Below, piece after piece: positions 7,996-15,043 of a stretch of DNA of 19,843 bases. The notes under the pieces are model-generated. The model was not told where the DNA came from. It saw nothing but the letters and a program-made list of their open reading frames with translations, and did no database searches. The first letter of the stretch is position 1, and every line of letters starts with the position of its first letter. The position numbers and the translations under genes were made by a program. The DNA comes from DATDCV01 sp036524155 (GTDB lineage Bacteria; Verrucomicrobiota; Verrucomicrobiia; Limisphaerales; UBA8199): positions 1 to 19,843 of the forward strand of contig DATDCV010000658.1 in assembly GCA_036524155.1 (NCBI GenBank), read 5' to 3'.

Positions 7996-8000
7996 GGAGG
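7996..8000 (+). promoter_or_regulatory. Shine-Dalgarno GGAGG deciding the start at 8007
   Basis: GGAGG lies 6 nt before the ATG at 8007. It is the strongest ribosome binding site in the window; most other genes here lack one. Confidence 0.7.
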
Positions 8001-8006
8001 CGCGAT

Positions 8007-8474
8007 ATGAATATAACAAGAGCGTTATGCAGCTTACGAGTGGTCCTGCCCCTCGGCCTGTTGTTCCTTGCCCTGCCGGCGGCTCAGGCGCAATACGCCA
8101 TCGACTGGTTTACTGTTGACGGAGGTGGCGGCACGAGTACCGGCGGTGTCTACTCCGTTACCGGTACTGTCGGTCAGCCCGACGCGGGGGTCATGAGTGG
8201 TGGGCAATTCACTCTCCAGGGTGGCTTCTGGAGCATCCTCGCCGCGGTCCAGACGCCCGGCGCGCCCTGGCTGGACGTCATGCGCACGGCGACAAACACC
8301 GTGGTCGTCTCCTGGCCCGCCACCTCAACCGGCTGGCAACTCCATGCTACCACCGACCTGTCCGGCAGCACGTGGACGGAAATTCTACCGCCTTACCAGA
8401 CCGTTTCGACCAACCTCATCTTCACCGAGGCCGCGCCGGCCGGGAGCAAGTTCTACCGGCTGCATAGGCCGTAG
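8007..8474 (+). CDS. Small secreted protein of a verrucomicrobial glycine-rich family
   Basis: This is a 155-aa protein with a clear Sec signal peptide ending in the AQA cleavage motif (VVLPLGLLFLALPAAQAQ). The mature part opens with YAIDWFTVDGGGGTSTGG, then VYSVTGTVGQPDAG and GGQFTLQGGFWSI. I know this pattern from many predicted secreted proteins of Pedosphaera-like Verrucomicrobia, usually as a short head module. It is followed by one beta-rich module of about 60 residues (WLDVMRTATNTVVVSWPA, WQLHATTDLSGSTWTEI, SKFYRLHRP), of the type that ends many larger surface proteins in the same group. The function is unknown; surface display or matrix binding is a guess. The start is fixed by GGAGG at 7996. 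No neighbour gives a functional hint. Confidence 0.75.
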   Translation: MNITRALCSLRVVLPLGLLFLALPAAQAQYAIDWFTVDGGGGTSTGGVYSVTGTVGQPDAGVMSGGQFTLQGGFWSILAAVQTPGAPWLDVMRTATNTVVVSWPATSTGWQLHATTDLSGSTWTEILPPYQTVSTNLIFTEAAPAGSKFYRLHRP

Positions 8475-8531
8475 TCCTTAGCCGTAACAATTCAGCAACC
8501 AAAGCGGCCACCGTTTGGAAGTGACTTATGG

Positions 8532-8696
8532 ATGCCTGTCAAAACATCCAGGCACTCCGGAACATCCGGTCATCAGACCGTCACCAAATTCACTCGACTC
8601 AAAACCCCGCGCCCGACGATCCAGATCGGTTTCACGGACGAGAAAGTCAATGGCCGAGCCTGCCTGGCTAAAGTCGTCGATGTGATGGCCACCTGA
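8532..8696 (+). CDS. Possible 54-aa protein or 3' remnant of a lost gene
   Basis: This is a short frame from ATG 8532 to TGA 8696, ending 5 bp before the ATG of the esterase-like gene. The last 30 residues (RLKTPRPTIQIGFTDEKVNG then RACLAKVVDVMAT) have the composition of a real folded protein. The first 20 are unremarkable, with no signal peptide and no Shine-Dalgarno. It may be a small gene coupled to the next one, or the surviving C-terminus of a deleted gene. No family is recognised. Confidence 0.2.
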   Translation: MPVKTSRHSGTSGHQTVTKFTRLKTPRPTIQIGFTDEKVNGRACLAKVVDVMAT

Positions 8697-8701
8697 ACAC
8701 T

Positions 8702-10807
8702 ATGTCTTCCTCGGCGAGAGAAGCTGGAAACGTTCCGAATGCTTTCACCCGCCGTGGCATGCTCCAACTCCTGGGCGCGAACCTGCTCGGGCTGGGGTTT
8801 GGCGGAGAATTTCTATGCCGCGCGCAGGTCGCCGAACGCGCCGTGGCGCCTCCCCTTGGCGCCCTGAACCGTTTTCCCCGGATGGTGCAGGAGTATTTCG
8901 TCGAGCGGTTGCGCCGGGCCGAATTGGCGAACATCGAAGCCAAAGCCCGTCTCCAGACCAAAGCCGACTGCGAGAGGTACGTGAAGGGGGTGCGCAAGGC
9001 AATTCATGCCTGTTTCGGCCCTTTCCCTGAGAAGACCCCGTTGAACGCGCGCATCACCGGAGTAGTCGAGCGCGACGCTTACCGGATCGAGAAAATTATT
9101 TTCGAAAGCCGGCCGGGACTGCTCGTCACGGCCAATCTCTACCTGCCCAAAGGCCGGTCGTTACCGTTGCCGGCGGTAGTTGGCACGTGCGGCCATTCTG
9201 ACGACGGCAAGGCGAACGTGGCTTATCAATCTTTTTCCCAGGGACTGGCGCGCTTGGGCTATGTCGTGTTGATCTACGATCCGATTGGACAGGGTGAACG
9301 GCTCCAATACGTGGATGCGAAGCTCAAGTCGCGGATCGGCGCGGGTGTGGCCGAGCACCTCCACCTGGGCAACCAGGAGTTCCTGGTCGGCGAGTTTTTC
9401 GGCGCCTGGCGCGCCTGGGATGGCATTCGCGCGCTCGATTACCTGCTGACGCGTCCGGAGGTGGACCCGCGGCACGTCGGGGTCACCGGCAATTCAGGCG
9501 GCGGCACCCTGACGACCTGGCTCTGCGGCCTGGACTCGCGATGGACCATGGCCGCGCCCGGGTGCTTTGTCACCACGTTCCGCCGCAACCTGGAGAACGA
9601 GTTGCCGGCCGACACCGAGCAGTGCCCGCCCCGGGTGCTGGCCCTGGGGCTCAATCACGAAGACTTCATCGCGGCGATGGCGCCCAAGCCGGTTATTCTG
9701 CTGACAAAGGAACGGGATTACTTCGACATCCGCGGGGCCGAAGCGGCTTATGGGCGGCTGAGGCAGCTCTACCGCCTGCTGAAGGCGGAGAACAACATCG
9801 CGCTCTTCACCGGCCCAACCACGCACGGTTACTCCCAGGAAAATCGCGAGGCGATGTACCGCTGGTTTAACCGCATCACGGGCATTTCCGACGCCCGGAC
9901 CGAACCCAACCTGGTCCTGGAATCCGAGCAAATGCTCTGGTGCACTCCCAACGGCCAAGTGGCGGAACTCTCCTCCCGCACGGTTTATTCATTTACGCGC
10001 GAAAAATCTCAAGCCTTAACCCGGAAACGACCGAACCACTCCGCGCGGGGGCTCGCTCGGGCTGTTGGGGAGGCGCTGCGGTTGCCTGCCCGGCAGGAAC
10101 CTCCGGATTATCGGATTTTGCGGGGCTTGCCATCGCGGAAATATCCCTTGCCCCATGCGACTACGTATGCGGTGCAGACCGAGCCGGAAGTGCACGCTTT
10201 GGTGTATCGACTGTCCAAAGAACCTCATGAAGCTCGGCCACCGCGGGGTCAATCCAAGGCAGTGTTGTATGTGTCGCACCGGTCCAGCGACGTCGAATTG
10301 CGCGAGGAACCGCTCATCCGCGAACTCATCGCAGCCCAGCCCGAAGCAGTGTTTTACGCCTGCGACGTGAGGGGGATTGGCGAGTCCCAGCCCGACACGT
10401 GCGGTGAGAACAGTTTTCTCAAACCTTACGGAAGTGATTTCTTCTACGCTATTCACTCGCTGATGCTCGATTATCCCTATATCGGGCAGAGGACTCATGA
10501 CCTGCTATGCGTGCTGGATTGGTTGAAGAGCAACGGCCACGACCAGGTGCATTTGGCCGGCAGAGGCTGGGGCGCCCTTCCGGCCACATTCGCCGCGCTG
10601 CTTTCCGAGGCCGTGACCCAGGTGACGCTCAAGAACGCGCTTACTTCTTACGCCGAGATTGCCGAATCGGAACAATACAAATGGCCACTGGCGGTGTTTG
10701 TGCCCAACGTGCTCGCAGAATTCGATTTGCCGGATTGCTACCTCGTCCTCGTTGCCAAACAACTCCGCCAACTCGAGCCGTGGGGTCCAGTGCCGATCAC
10801 CGGCTGA
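8702..10807 (+). CDS. Tat-exported acetyl-xylan-esterase-like protein with two alpha/beta-hydrolase domains
   Basis: This is a 701-aa protein. A twin-arginine signal (TRRGMLQLLG, Arg17-Arg18) precedes a hydrophobic stretch, so export by Tat is likely. Residues about 85-395 form an alpha/beta-hydrolase domain of the acetyl xylan esterase (AXE1)/dienelactone hydrolase type. It has an oxyanion-side GHSDDGK, DPIGQGER, nucleophile elbow GNSGGG (Ser265), an acid in LLTKERDYFD (Asp339 or Asp342) and a histidine in TTHGYS (His375). Residues about 480-690 form a second hydrolase-like domain (VLYVSHRSSDVELREE, FYACDVRGIGES). Its elbow reads GRGWG at 620-624, with glycine where the serine should be, so it is probably not catalytic. 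The family is common in Verrucomicrobiota and Planctomycetota and is thought to remove ester groups from polysaccharides; the substrate here is unknown. The C-terminus converges on the DUF5696 gene. Confidence 0.8.
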   Translation: MSSSAREAGNVPNAFTRRGMLQLLGANLLGLGFGGEFLCRAQVAERAVAPPLGALNRFPRMVQEYFVERLRRAELANIEAKARLQTKADCERYVKGVRKAIHACFGPFPEKTPLNARITGVVERDAYRIEKIIFESRPGLLVTANLYLPKGRSLPLPAVVGTCGHSDDGKANVAYQSFSQGLARLGYVVLIYDPIGQGERLQYVDAKLKSRIGAGVAEHLHLGNQEFLVGEFFGAWRAWDGIRALDYLLTRPEVDPRHVGVTGNSGGGTLTTWLCGLDSRWTMAAPGCFVTTFRRNLENELPADTEQCPPRVLALGLNHEDFIAAMAPKPVILLTKERDYFDIRGAEAAYGRLRQLYRLLKAENNIALFTGPTTHGYSQENREAMYRWFNRITGISDARTEPNLVLESEQMLWCTPNGQVAELSSRTVYSFTREKSQALTRKRPNHSARGLARAVGEALRLPARQEPPDYRILRGLPSRKYPLPHATTYAVQTEPEVHALVYRLSKEPHEARPPRGQSKAVLYVSHRSSDVELREEPLIRELIAAQPEAVFYACDVRGIGESQPDTCGENSFLKPYGSDFFYAIHSLMLDYPYIGQRTHDLLCVLDWLKSNGHDQVHLAGRGWGALPATFAALLSEAVTQVTLKNALTSYAEIAESEQYKWPLAVFVPNVLAEFDLPDCYLVLVAKQLRQLEPWGPVPITG

Positions 10808-10887
10808 CTAGCCCTCGAGACCGAATGGCGTCCAGGGGATTGGTGGCTGGGGCTCCTCGCCGGGCCGCCGAAATCTCGGGTCTCACG

Positions 10888-13026
10888 TCAGGGCTTAATC
10901 GTCACATCCCGCCCGTTCCATTTGAGCGGACGGTCGCCAAAGGCGGGATACATTAGGATCTTTCCGGAGGACTTCAGCTTCTTGCCGTCCGCGCTTTGGA
11001 CGACCAGCATGGTGGGGCGGGTGAACCGCAGCGCGCGGTAGCTCCGGGCGTGAAACGCGACCAGCGTTGGGCTCTCCACCAGGAACCCGTACTGGGGCAG
11101 GACGGCGTTCTTCAAAACCAGGTCGCCGCTGCCATTATTGACCGTGATTTCCACGTCCTTCCCGAAGCGCGTGCTTTCGGCAGTGCGATTGGAGTTCAGA
11201 AAGCAGTGGTCGCTCATCGGCAGCAGCGCCGTCAGGCGATGGAGCGGACTGAGGACCTCGTAGGTGTTTTTGATAAAGCCGTCCGTCAGCCCGGAACCGG
11301 TTTTGCGCGCAAACACTAAACGCGCTGAGCCATCCTCCGGCGCCTTGAAATCGCCGGCTGGGTCCGTCCAATATCGGTGATTCCCAAAGTAATAAACGGG
11401 CATCTCAGCATACAGGATGTGGTCGAGGATGTAGCCCGGGTTATCCGGCCTGGGCCGATCGCTTTGGTGGGCGTAAATCGGAATAGCATCGCCATAAACC
11501 AGCTCGAAAAGGGGGATGATGATATCGGTGTCATTGGGCTGCTGGAAATGCGTGCGATGGGACATGAGCCCTTCAAAGTAATCAGCGTGGGCCACGCCCC
11601 ATTCACGCCCTTCTTCGCTGCCGAAGAGTCCAAACTGGCCACGCAGGTAATCGCAAAGCTGCTGCTTGTAGCAGAGATCGTCGGCTGGTGTCGCCGGATG
11701 CTTCGGATCAAAGCATTCGTGCAAACCTGCGGCAAAAACCGTGTCCGAGAAATAAAGTGTGGGGCCAAACAACTCCTTCACTTGTGGAATATTCTGCGGC
11801 CGGCTGGCCAATTCCACGGATTTCCGGGAACAGATCAGCCAACACGGACCGCCCGCCCAAACCCCGCCTTTGCGCAACGACCCGTCGGCGTTCTTGATGA
11901 TATACTCCTCGTTCCAGGAAGGGGCGTCCCGGTACATATCCTGGTAATTGTCATGCAGCCCGAAGAGCCAGCCCAGGGCCTTGACCCGCCGGCTGCAGTC
12001 AACCAGGCCTTCATTGCCGCCAATTTCCGGCGCCGCCGGCAGAATATCCGGATGCTTGTTATCGTAGCCTGCATTGATCCACCCATTCAAAACCAGCATT
12101 GCCCGGTCGATGCCGAGATCGCGCTTGAAGTGCTCGGCAAGCTCGGCGCACTCTTCGAACGTGAAGTTCAGTTGCGCACCCCACTGGTCCTGCTTGTGCC
12201 AGGGTGTGTTCGGGGCCAGGCGCATATAGGCGAAAGGTTTGAAATCTGCCGCTCCAAAGAACTCGGCGACGCGGGGGTTTTCCCGCATTTTCTCCGCCAG
12301 CGTCTTGAGCAAGCCGCGCTGGCGCGCCACTGTTCTATAGGCTTTGGCGATCTCCACGTAACCGCCGGGCCCCAAGGGTTGCAGGCGAACTGATTGCGCA
12401 GGCTCCCGCATGGCCAGGCCCATTCTGAGCTGAGGGAGAGGTTGAAGGCTGTAATCCGCCTGGACCTCCGTGTACGGATCCGTCCAGGTAACCAGCAACG
12501 CGGAACCCTCCTTGACCGCCCCGAACATCGCCATGGAGCAACCATCCCGGAAACGGCGGCTGAAGGGCTTATCGCCTTCCGCACGCAATTGGATCCCCAT
12601 CCGGTAAGGCGCGGCGTAATAGTTCTGTTCGCCGGGACCGACCGGGAGGGCTTTGCTGATCAGGCGCACTTCTTTGAGGCCTGCCTCGGGAACAACCGAG
12701 TAGTCCAGTCTTGCGGGATTGGCCAGGAGTTTCAGAGTAAACTCACCAGTGCCCGCGCAGGTGTAGCGCGCAGTGTTCCGGTCGCGGTGGGTGAGCCGGA
12801 GAGGCAGAGGCCCGGCTGTGTTGCCGCTCTTGAGCCCCACCGACGGCGCGCCGAGCTCCCAGCTCACACGAGTTCGCTTATCAAGGAGGGTTACGGCCCC
12901 GCTTGAAAGGCTCAGGTCGACGCGCAGATCCTGGTTTTCGAGCCGGGCGCCACTGTCCTGCCCCCACACGGTCGTGGCAAAGACCATGGCTGCAACCGCC
13001 GCTGCTGAAACAGCAGATGAATTCAT
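10888..13026 (-). CDS. Secreted DUF5696-type protein, probable TIM-barrel glycoside hydrolase
   Basis: The frame is open up to 13230, but ATG 13026 is the likely start. It gives a signal peptide (SAVSAAAVAAMVFATTVWGQ) and follows a purine-rich stretch, while upstream residues look non-coding. The protein is 712 aa. The N-terminal 240 residues look like a beta-sandwich (LENQDLRVDLSLSSGAVTLL). From about 265 a barrel-like region follows: WGAQLNFTFEECAELAEHF, MLVLNGWINAGYDNKHPDILP, LGWLFGLHDNYQDMY, LYFSDTVFAAG with Asp428, and GLFGSEEGREWG with Glu471/472/475, then a C-terminal beta domain. The layout resembles DUF5696 and clan-related GH101-like enzymes, so Asp428 and a glutamate in GSEEGRE are candidate catalytic residues. 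The activity is an inference. It lies near other exported carbohydrate genes but stands alone with its own promoter candidate. Confidence 0.65.
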   Translation of the reverse strand: MNSSAVSAAAVAAMVFATTVWGQDSGARLENQDLRVDLSLSSGAVTLLDKRTRVSWELGAPSVGLKSGNTAGPLPLRLTHRDRNTARYTCAGTGEFTLKLLANPARLDYSVVPEAGLKEVRLISKALPVGPGEQNYYAAPYRMGIQLRAEGDKPFSRRFRDGCSMAMFGAVKEGSALLVTWTDPYTEVQADYSLQPLPQLRMGLAMREPAQSVRLQPLGPGGYVEIAKAYRTVARQRGLLKTLAEKMRENPRVAEFFGAADFKPFAYMRLAPNTPWHKQDQWGAQLNFTFEECAELAEHFKRDLGIDRAMLVLNGWINAGYDNKHPDILPAAPEIGGNEGLVDCSRRVKALGWLFGLHDNYQDMYRDAPSWNEEYIIKNADGSLRKGGVWAGGPCWLICSRKSVELASRPQNIPQVKELFGPTLYFSDTVFAAGLHECFDPKHPATPADDLCYKQQLCDYLRGQFGLFGSEEGREWGVAHADYFEGLMSHRTHFQQPNDTDIIIPLFELVYGDAIPIYAHQSDRPRPDNPGYILDHILYAEMPVYYFGNHRYWTDPAGDFKAPEDGSARLVFARKTGSGLTDGFIKNTYEVLSPLHRLTALLPMSDHCFLNSNRTAESTRFGKDVEITVNNGSGDLVLKNAVLPQYGFLVESPTLVAFHARSYRALRFTRPTMLVVQSADGKKLKSSGKILMYPAFGDRPLKWNGRDVTIKP

Positions 13027-13085
13027 AATTTCTTTTTTGTCCTGAACCGTCCGCCACGAACAACGATGAGCAAAGGCGCCATTTG

Positions 13086-13115
13086 AATATAGTGGTAAGG
13101 CTTGTTCTATTCCAA
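13086..13115 (-). promoter_or_regulatory. Probable sigma-70-type promoter of the DUF5696 gene
   Basis: On the minus strand, TTGGAA (13115-13110) is followed after 18 bp by TATATT (13091-13086), matching the consensus at 4 of 6 and 5 of 6 positions. Transcription would begin near 13079, leaving a leader of about 53 nt before the ATG at 13026. This also argues against the longer reading frame reaching 13230. Confidence 0.4.
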
Positions 13116-13238
13116 ACCCCGCTCCCTGCCAACACAGGAATGCTCGTGTGCCGTTGGGCCATGTTGGGAATTGCTTGTTCACCCTTTTTTTCGAGCATGG
13201 CCTGCACGGCTCTGAGTGAAACCAGCACAAACCTGAAC

Positions 13239-13584
13239 GTGTCGACTGTCCGACTGCTCGCCGCCCATCAACGCGGCGTGGTACTGTTTATACTGCTCCT
13301 CGGTCGCACGTGGCTGGCGCCCGCTGCGGACCTCCCTCCCCACGTGGGTTTCACTGTGAGCCGGATTGGAGCCGATCCTGGATGAGCCCTCGGCGCGAGC
13401 AGTGAATCTCTCGGGGATCAACGGAAACGTCCGGAACATCGCGGCGATGGAACTGCCGGCGAGGGTTTTCGGCAAAAAGCGATTCAAGGCGGGCGATGTG
13501 ATCAGCTTCAGCTCCACCTTTTTGACACATTGTCGCGCGTATCACGTGGAGTGGAACGCCACTCTCATTTTGCAGGGTAAGTAA
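13239..13584 (+). pseudogene. Possible remnant of a secreted-protein gene
   Basis: From GTG 13239 one frame reads STVRLLAAHQRGVVLFILLL then GRTWLAPAADLPPHVGFTV. This has the charge, hydrophobic core and Ala-rich end of a signal peptide followed by the start of a mature protein, but it stops at 13385. In another frame, from about 13366 to 13584, RVFGKKRFKAGDVISFSSTF then YHVEWNATLILQGK could be a separate piece of the same lost gene. No family is recognised. The reading rests only on protein-like composition, and chance ORFs are a real alternative. Confidence 0.22.
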
Positions 13585-13617
13585 CCGGCACCCAAGGTGA
13601 CGCCAGGTCAAAAATCA

Positions 13618-13648
13618 CTGGACGTTCCATTACTTCGCTGAAGTCCAG
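13618..13648 (+). repeat. Inverted repeat (hairpin) upstream of the toxin-antitoxin pair
   Basis: CTGGAC(G)TTC at 13618-13627 pairs with GAAGTCCAG at 13640-13648. This makes a 9-bp stem with one bulged G and a 12-nt loop, ending 52 bp before the antitoxin start. It could be a terminator for something upstream, a regulatory site or a recombination relic. No integron-like core sites flank it. Confidence 0.4.
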
Positions 13649-13686
13649 GGCTCCGGGGTCAGGGCTTGTTTATGTCCGGGTTTAGT

Positions 13687-13697
13687 GGGAAATTCCC
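13687..13697. promoter_or_regulatory. Palindrome at the antitoxin start, possible autoregulatory operator
   Basis: GGGAAATTCCC is an 11-bp palindrome around a single central base, ending 3 bp before the antitoxin ATG. AbrB-type antitoxins usually repress their own operon by binding such sites. The GGGAA half could also serve as a weak ribosome binding site, so binding would block initiation directly. This is inferred from position and symmetry. Confidence 0.35.
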
Positions 13698-13700
13698 CGT

Positions 13701-13937
13701 ATGACGACCGCAACGGTAGATGATCGCAAGCGCGTCCGGATACCGGATGCCAAACCCGGACAGGTGTTTTCCATTGAACCTGAGCCAAACGGCGCAATCC
13801 GGCTGGTGCCTGTAATCCGGGACGATAAGCCAAACAAGGCACGGTTGGTCAAAGGCCCGCGCGGTTACTTCCTGCTCGCAGCGGAACGGCCGATTACGCA
13901 AGAACAGGTCAGGGCTGCCCTGGATGAGTTCCCATGA
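13701..13937 (+). CDS. AbrB/SpoVT-type antitoxin (VapB-like)
   Basis: This is a 78-aa protein. The first 45 residues form a swapped-hairpin AbrB-type DNA-binding domain: TTATVDDRKRVRIPDAKPGQ then VFSIEPEPNGAIRLVPV, with the usual basic residues and the PG turn. The C-terminal part (GPRGYFLLAAERPITQEQVR) would wrap the toxin. Its stop codon shares an ATGA with the downstream PIN-domain toxin, the standard arrangement of a VapBC type II module in which antitoxin is made first. Together the proteins probably repress their own promoter, perhaps through the palindrome at 13687. The pair borders the cassette-like island at 14363-15571. Confidence 0.82.
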   Translation: MTTATVDDRKRVRIPDAKPGQVFSIEPEPNGAIRLVPVIRDDKPNKARLVKGPRGYFLLAAERPITQEQVRAALDEFP

Positions 13938-14317
13938 GCTACCTGTTGGACGTTTCCAGTCTGTTGGCGTTGCTCTCCGAAGCGCACACCCAGCACAAAC
14001 GGGTTGACGTTTGGCAGGAAAAGCAACGGCTCGCCGTTTGCCCGATTAGTGAACTGGGCTTTGTGAGACTTTCCACAAACCCAAGTGTGGGCGGTGCGAC
14101 CATGGCCGATGCTCGCAGGACACTCAAGGACTGGCTGGAGAAGCGAAAACCTGAGTTCATTCCCTGTGATGCCGCATTGCTCGATACCGATCCCGCTCCC
14201 GGCAGCGCTCAAACGACTGACTTCTATCTGGCCGGCCTGGCTGAAAAACACGGGATGCAACTCGCCACACTTGACCAAGGCATCAAGCACAAAGCGGTTT
14301 TTCTTATCCCGACTTAA
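13934..14317 (+). CDS. PIN-domain ribonuclease toxin (VapC-like)
   Basis: This 127-aa PIN-domain protein is presumed to be a Mg-dependent ribonuclease held inactive by the adjacent antitoxin. The acidic cluster is complete: Asp6 in YLLDVSSLLALL, Glu40 in ISELGFVRL, Asp96 in QTTDFYLAGLAEKHG and Asp114 in LATLDQGI. The residue three after Asp6 is Ser instead of the more usual Asn or polar variant of the LLDVN form. VapC toxins typically cleave tRNA or the sarcin-ricin loop; the target here cannot be read from sequence. The start overlaps the antitoxin stop by 4 nt. It converges on the lipoprotein gene at 14398, with only an 80-bp gap that contains a hairpin. Confidence 0.85.
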   Translation: MSYLLDVSSLLALLSEAHTQHKRVDVWQEKQRLAVCPISELGFVRLSTNPSVGGATMADARRTLKDWLEKRKPEFIPCDAALLDTDPAPGSAQTTDFYLAGLAEKHGMQLATLDQGIKHKAVFLIPT

Positions 14318-14362
14318 AACGGCTTCCCTCGCAGCTCAAACCAAGGCGTAAATCGCGCGTCC

Positions 14363-14409
14363 GCTGAACCAGACCCTGCACCGGGCCCGATGCAGGTTCA
14401 TAATTGGGC
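14363..14409 (-). other. Degenerate attC-like site or hairpin at the 3' end of the lipoprotein gene
   Basis: TGAACC/GGTTCA (14365-14370, 14395-14400) and TGCA/TGCA (14377-14380, 14391-14394) enclose the 8-bp palindrome CGGGCCCG, with a 6-nt one-sided bulge. On the minus strand GTTCAGC (14369-14363) fits the integron core GTTRRRY at 6 of 7. GCCCAAT (14409-14403) fits RYYYAAC at 6 of 7 and partly mirrors the GTTGGGGCT at the other end of the gene. The stop codon of the lipoprotein gene lies inside the hairpin arm. The bulge is on the opposite arm from a classical attC, so a transcription terminator is an equal alternative. Confidence 0.35.
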
Positions 14410-15043
14410 TGGCGGTCGCCCAGGCCGCAAGAGATCGAATCGCAAAAACATCGTCTTGCGGTCTGCATCGTAGTATGCCTCGCTATGGACTTGCCCACGC
14501 CGCCAAACACACCGGCTGGCAAGCCCCCGTCTCATCAGGTGTGGATTGAACCATTCAGGAGCTCCGTTTAGACGAATCTGCAGTACGCTGCAGTTACTCA
14601 AATCGAATCCTTCATAAAAGACATCCGGGAAAATGGGCTCGGCCGGAAAGCGTGAGGGCATGATTTCTGGTCTTTTCACGCTTTCCTCCGCATCCGTTTT
14701 CACGCTCACGCGAGACGGCTCGACGGACACTGTGTTGTCCGGTGCAGATCCTCTCCGAACGACTTGATCGGCCTCGCCGGACGAACATTGGAAAGCAAAG
14801 AAAAAACTTTCAAGGTTCGAGTAAGTCGCAGAGACCCGGTACACACGAGCACCCTTGATATTAGTAGCGGAAGCGATCTCAATCGGGGCGAAAGCTTCAA
14901 CCCATCTGCGCAGTTCGGTCTCAGTCTTAGGCGGAAACAGGCTTTGCGGGAACAATAGTTGTTCGGATGGTTCACAAGAAGCCACGACTATCGCCAAAGC
15001 CGGTAGTGAAATTAAAACTCGCATTACGGTAGCGGAGCCCCAA
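14369..15043 (-). mobile_element. Putative integron gene cassette carrying the lipoprotein gene
   Basis: The boundaries are taken as the G/TT crossover points of the attC-like sites at 15038-15130 and 14363-14409, giving 675 bp with one gene. The start codon lies 19 nt inside the leading edge, and the gene ends directly beside the R''-like GCCCAAT. This compact layout is typical of cassettes. The right boundary is well supported. The left rests on a degenerate site: GTTGGGGCT at the start is mirrored only as AGCCCAAT, with one base missing and the last base changed. Confidence 0.45.
14398..15024 (-). CDS. Hypothetical lipoprotein in a cassette-like unit
   Basis: The frame is open to 15153, but the likely start is ATG 15024. 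It yields MRVLISLPALAIVVASC, a short signal with lipobox VASC and Cys17; the upstream extension would run through the attC-like structure. The mature protein is about 190 aa. It has FFFAFQCSSGEADQVVRRGS in the middle, IFPDVFYEGFDLSNCSVLQIRLNG near the C-terminus, and a basic end. No family is recognised and no enzyme motif is visible. By eye the gene is less GC-rich than its surroundings, and there is no clear Shine-Dalgarno. The start lies 19 nt from the predicted cassette edge and the stop falls in the terminal hairpin, as expected of a captured cassette gene. Confidence 0.6.
   Translation of the reverse strand: MRVLISLPALAIVVASCEPSEQLLFPQSLFPPKTETELRRWVEAFAPIEIASATNIKGARVYRVSATYSNLESFFFAFQCSSGEADQVVRRGSAPDNTVSVEPSRVSVKTDAEESVKRPEIMPSRFPAEPIFPDVFYEGFDLSNCSVLQIRLNGAPEWFNPHLMRRGLASRCVWRRGQVHSEAYYDADRKTMFLRFDLLRPGRPPAQL

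Larger units (their letters stand above)
13027..13700. other. 674-bp stretch without a confident gene
   Basis: This interval carries the promoter candidate of the DUF5696 gene, a broken secreted-protein-like frame at 13239-13584 and a hairpin at 13618-13648. The remaining frames on both strands look like chance ORFs. Confidence 0.5.

Noticed and set aside
10808..10887. GAGACC/GGTCTC inverted repeat between the convergent genes as a terminator
   Set aside because: The arms are only 6 bp, widely separated, and there is no U-tract.
13027..13230. N-terminal extension of the DUF5696 gene (68 codons) to an ATG at 13230
   Set aside because: The added residues lack a signal or domain character. A signal peptide begins at ATG 13026, and a good promoter candidate lies inside the extension.
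13585..13700. A further attC site closing a third cassette around vapBC
   Set aside because: The hairpin at 13618-13648 has no GTTRRRY or RYYYAAC cores, and no complement of GTTCAGC is found on the expected strand.
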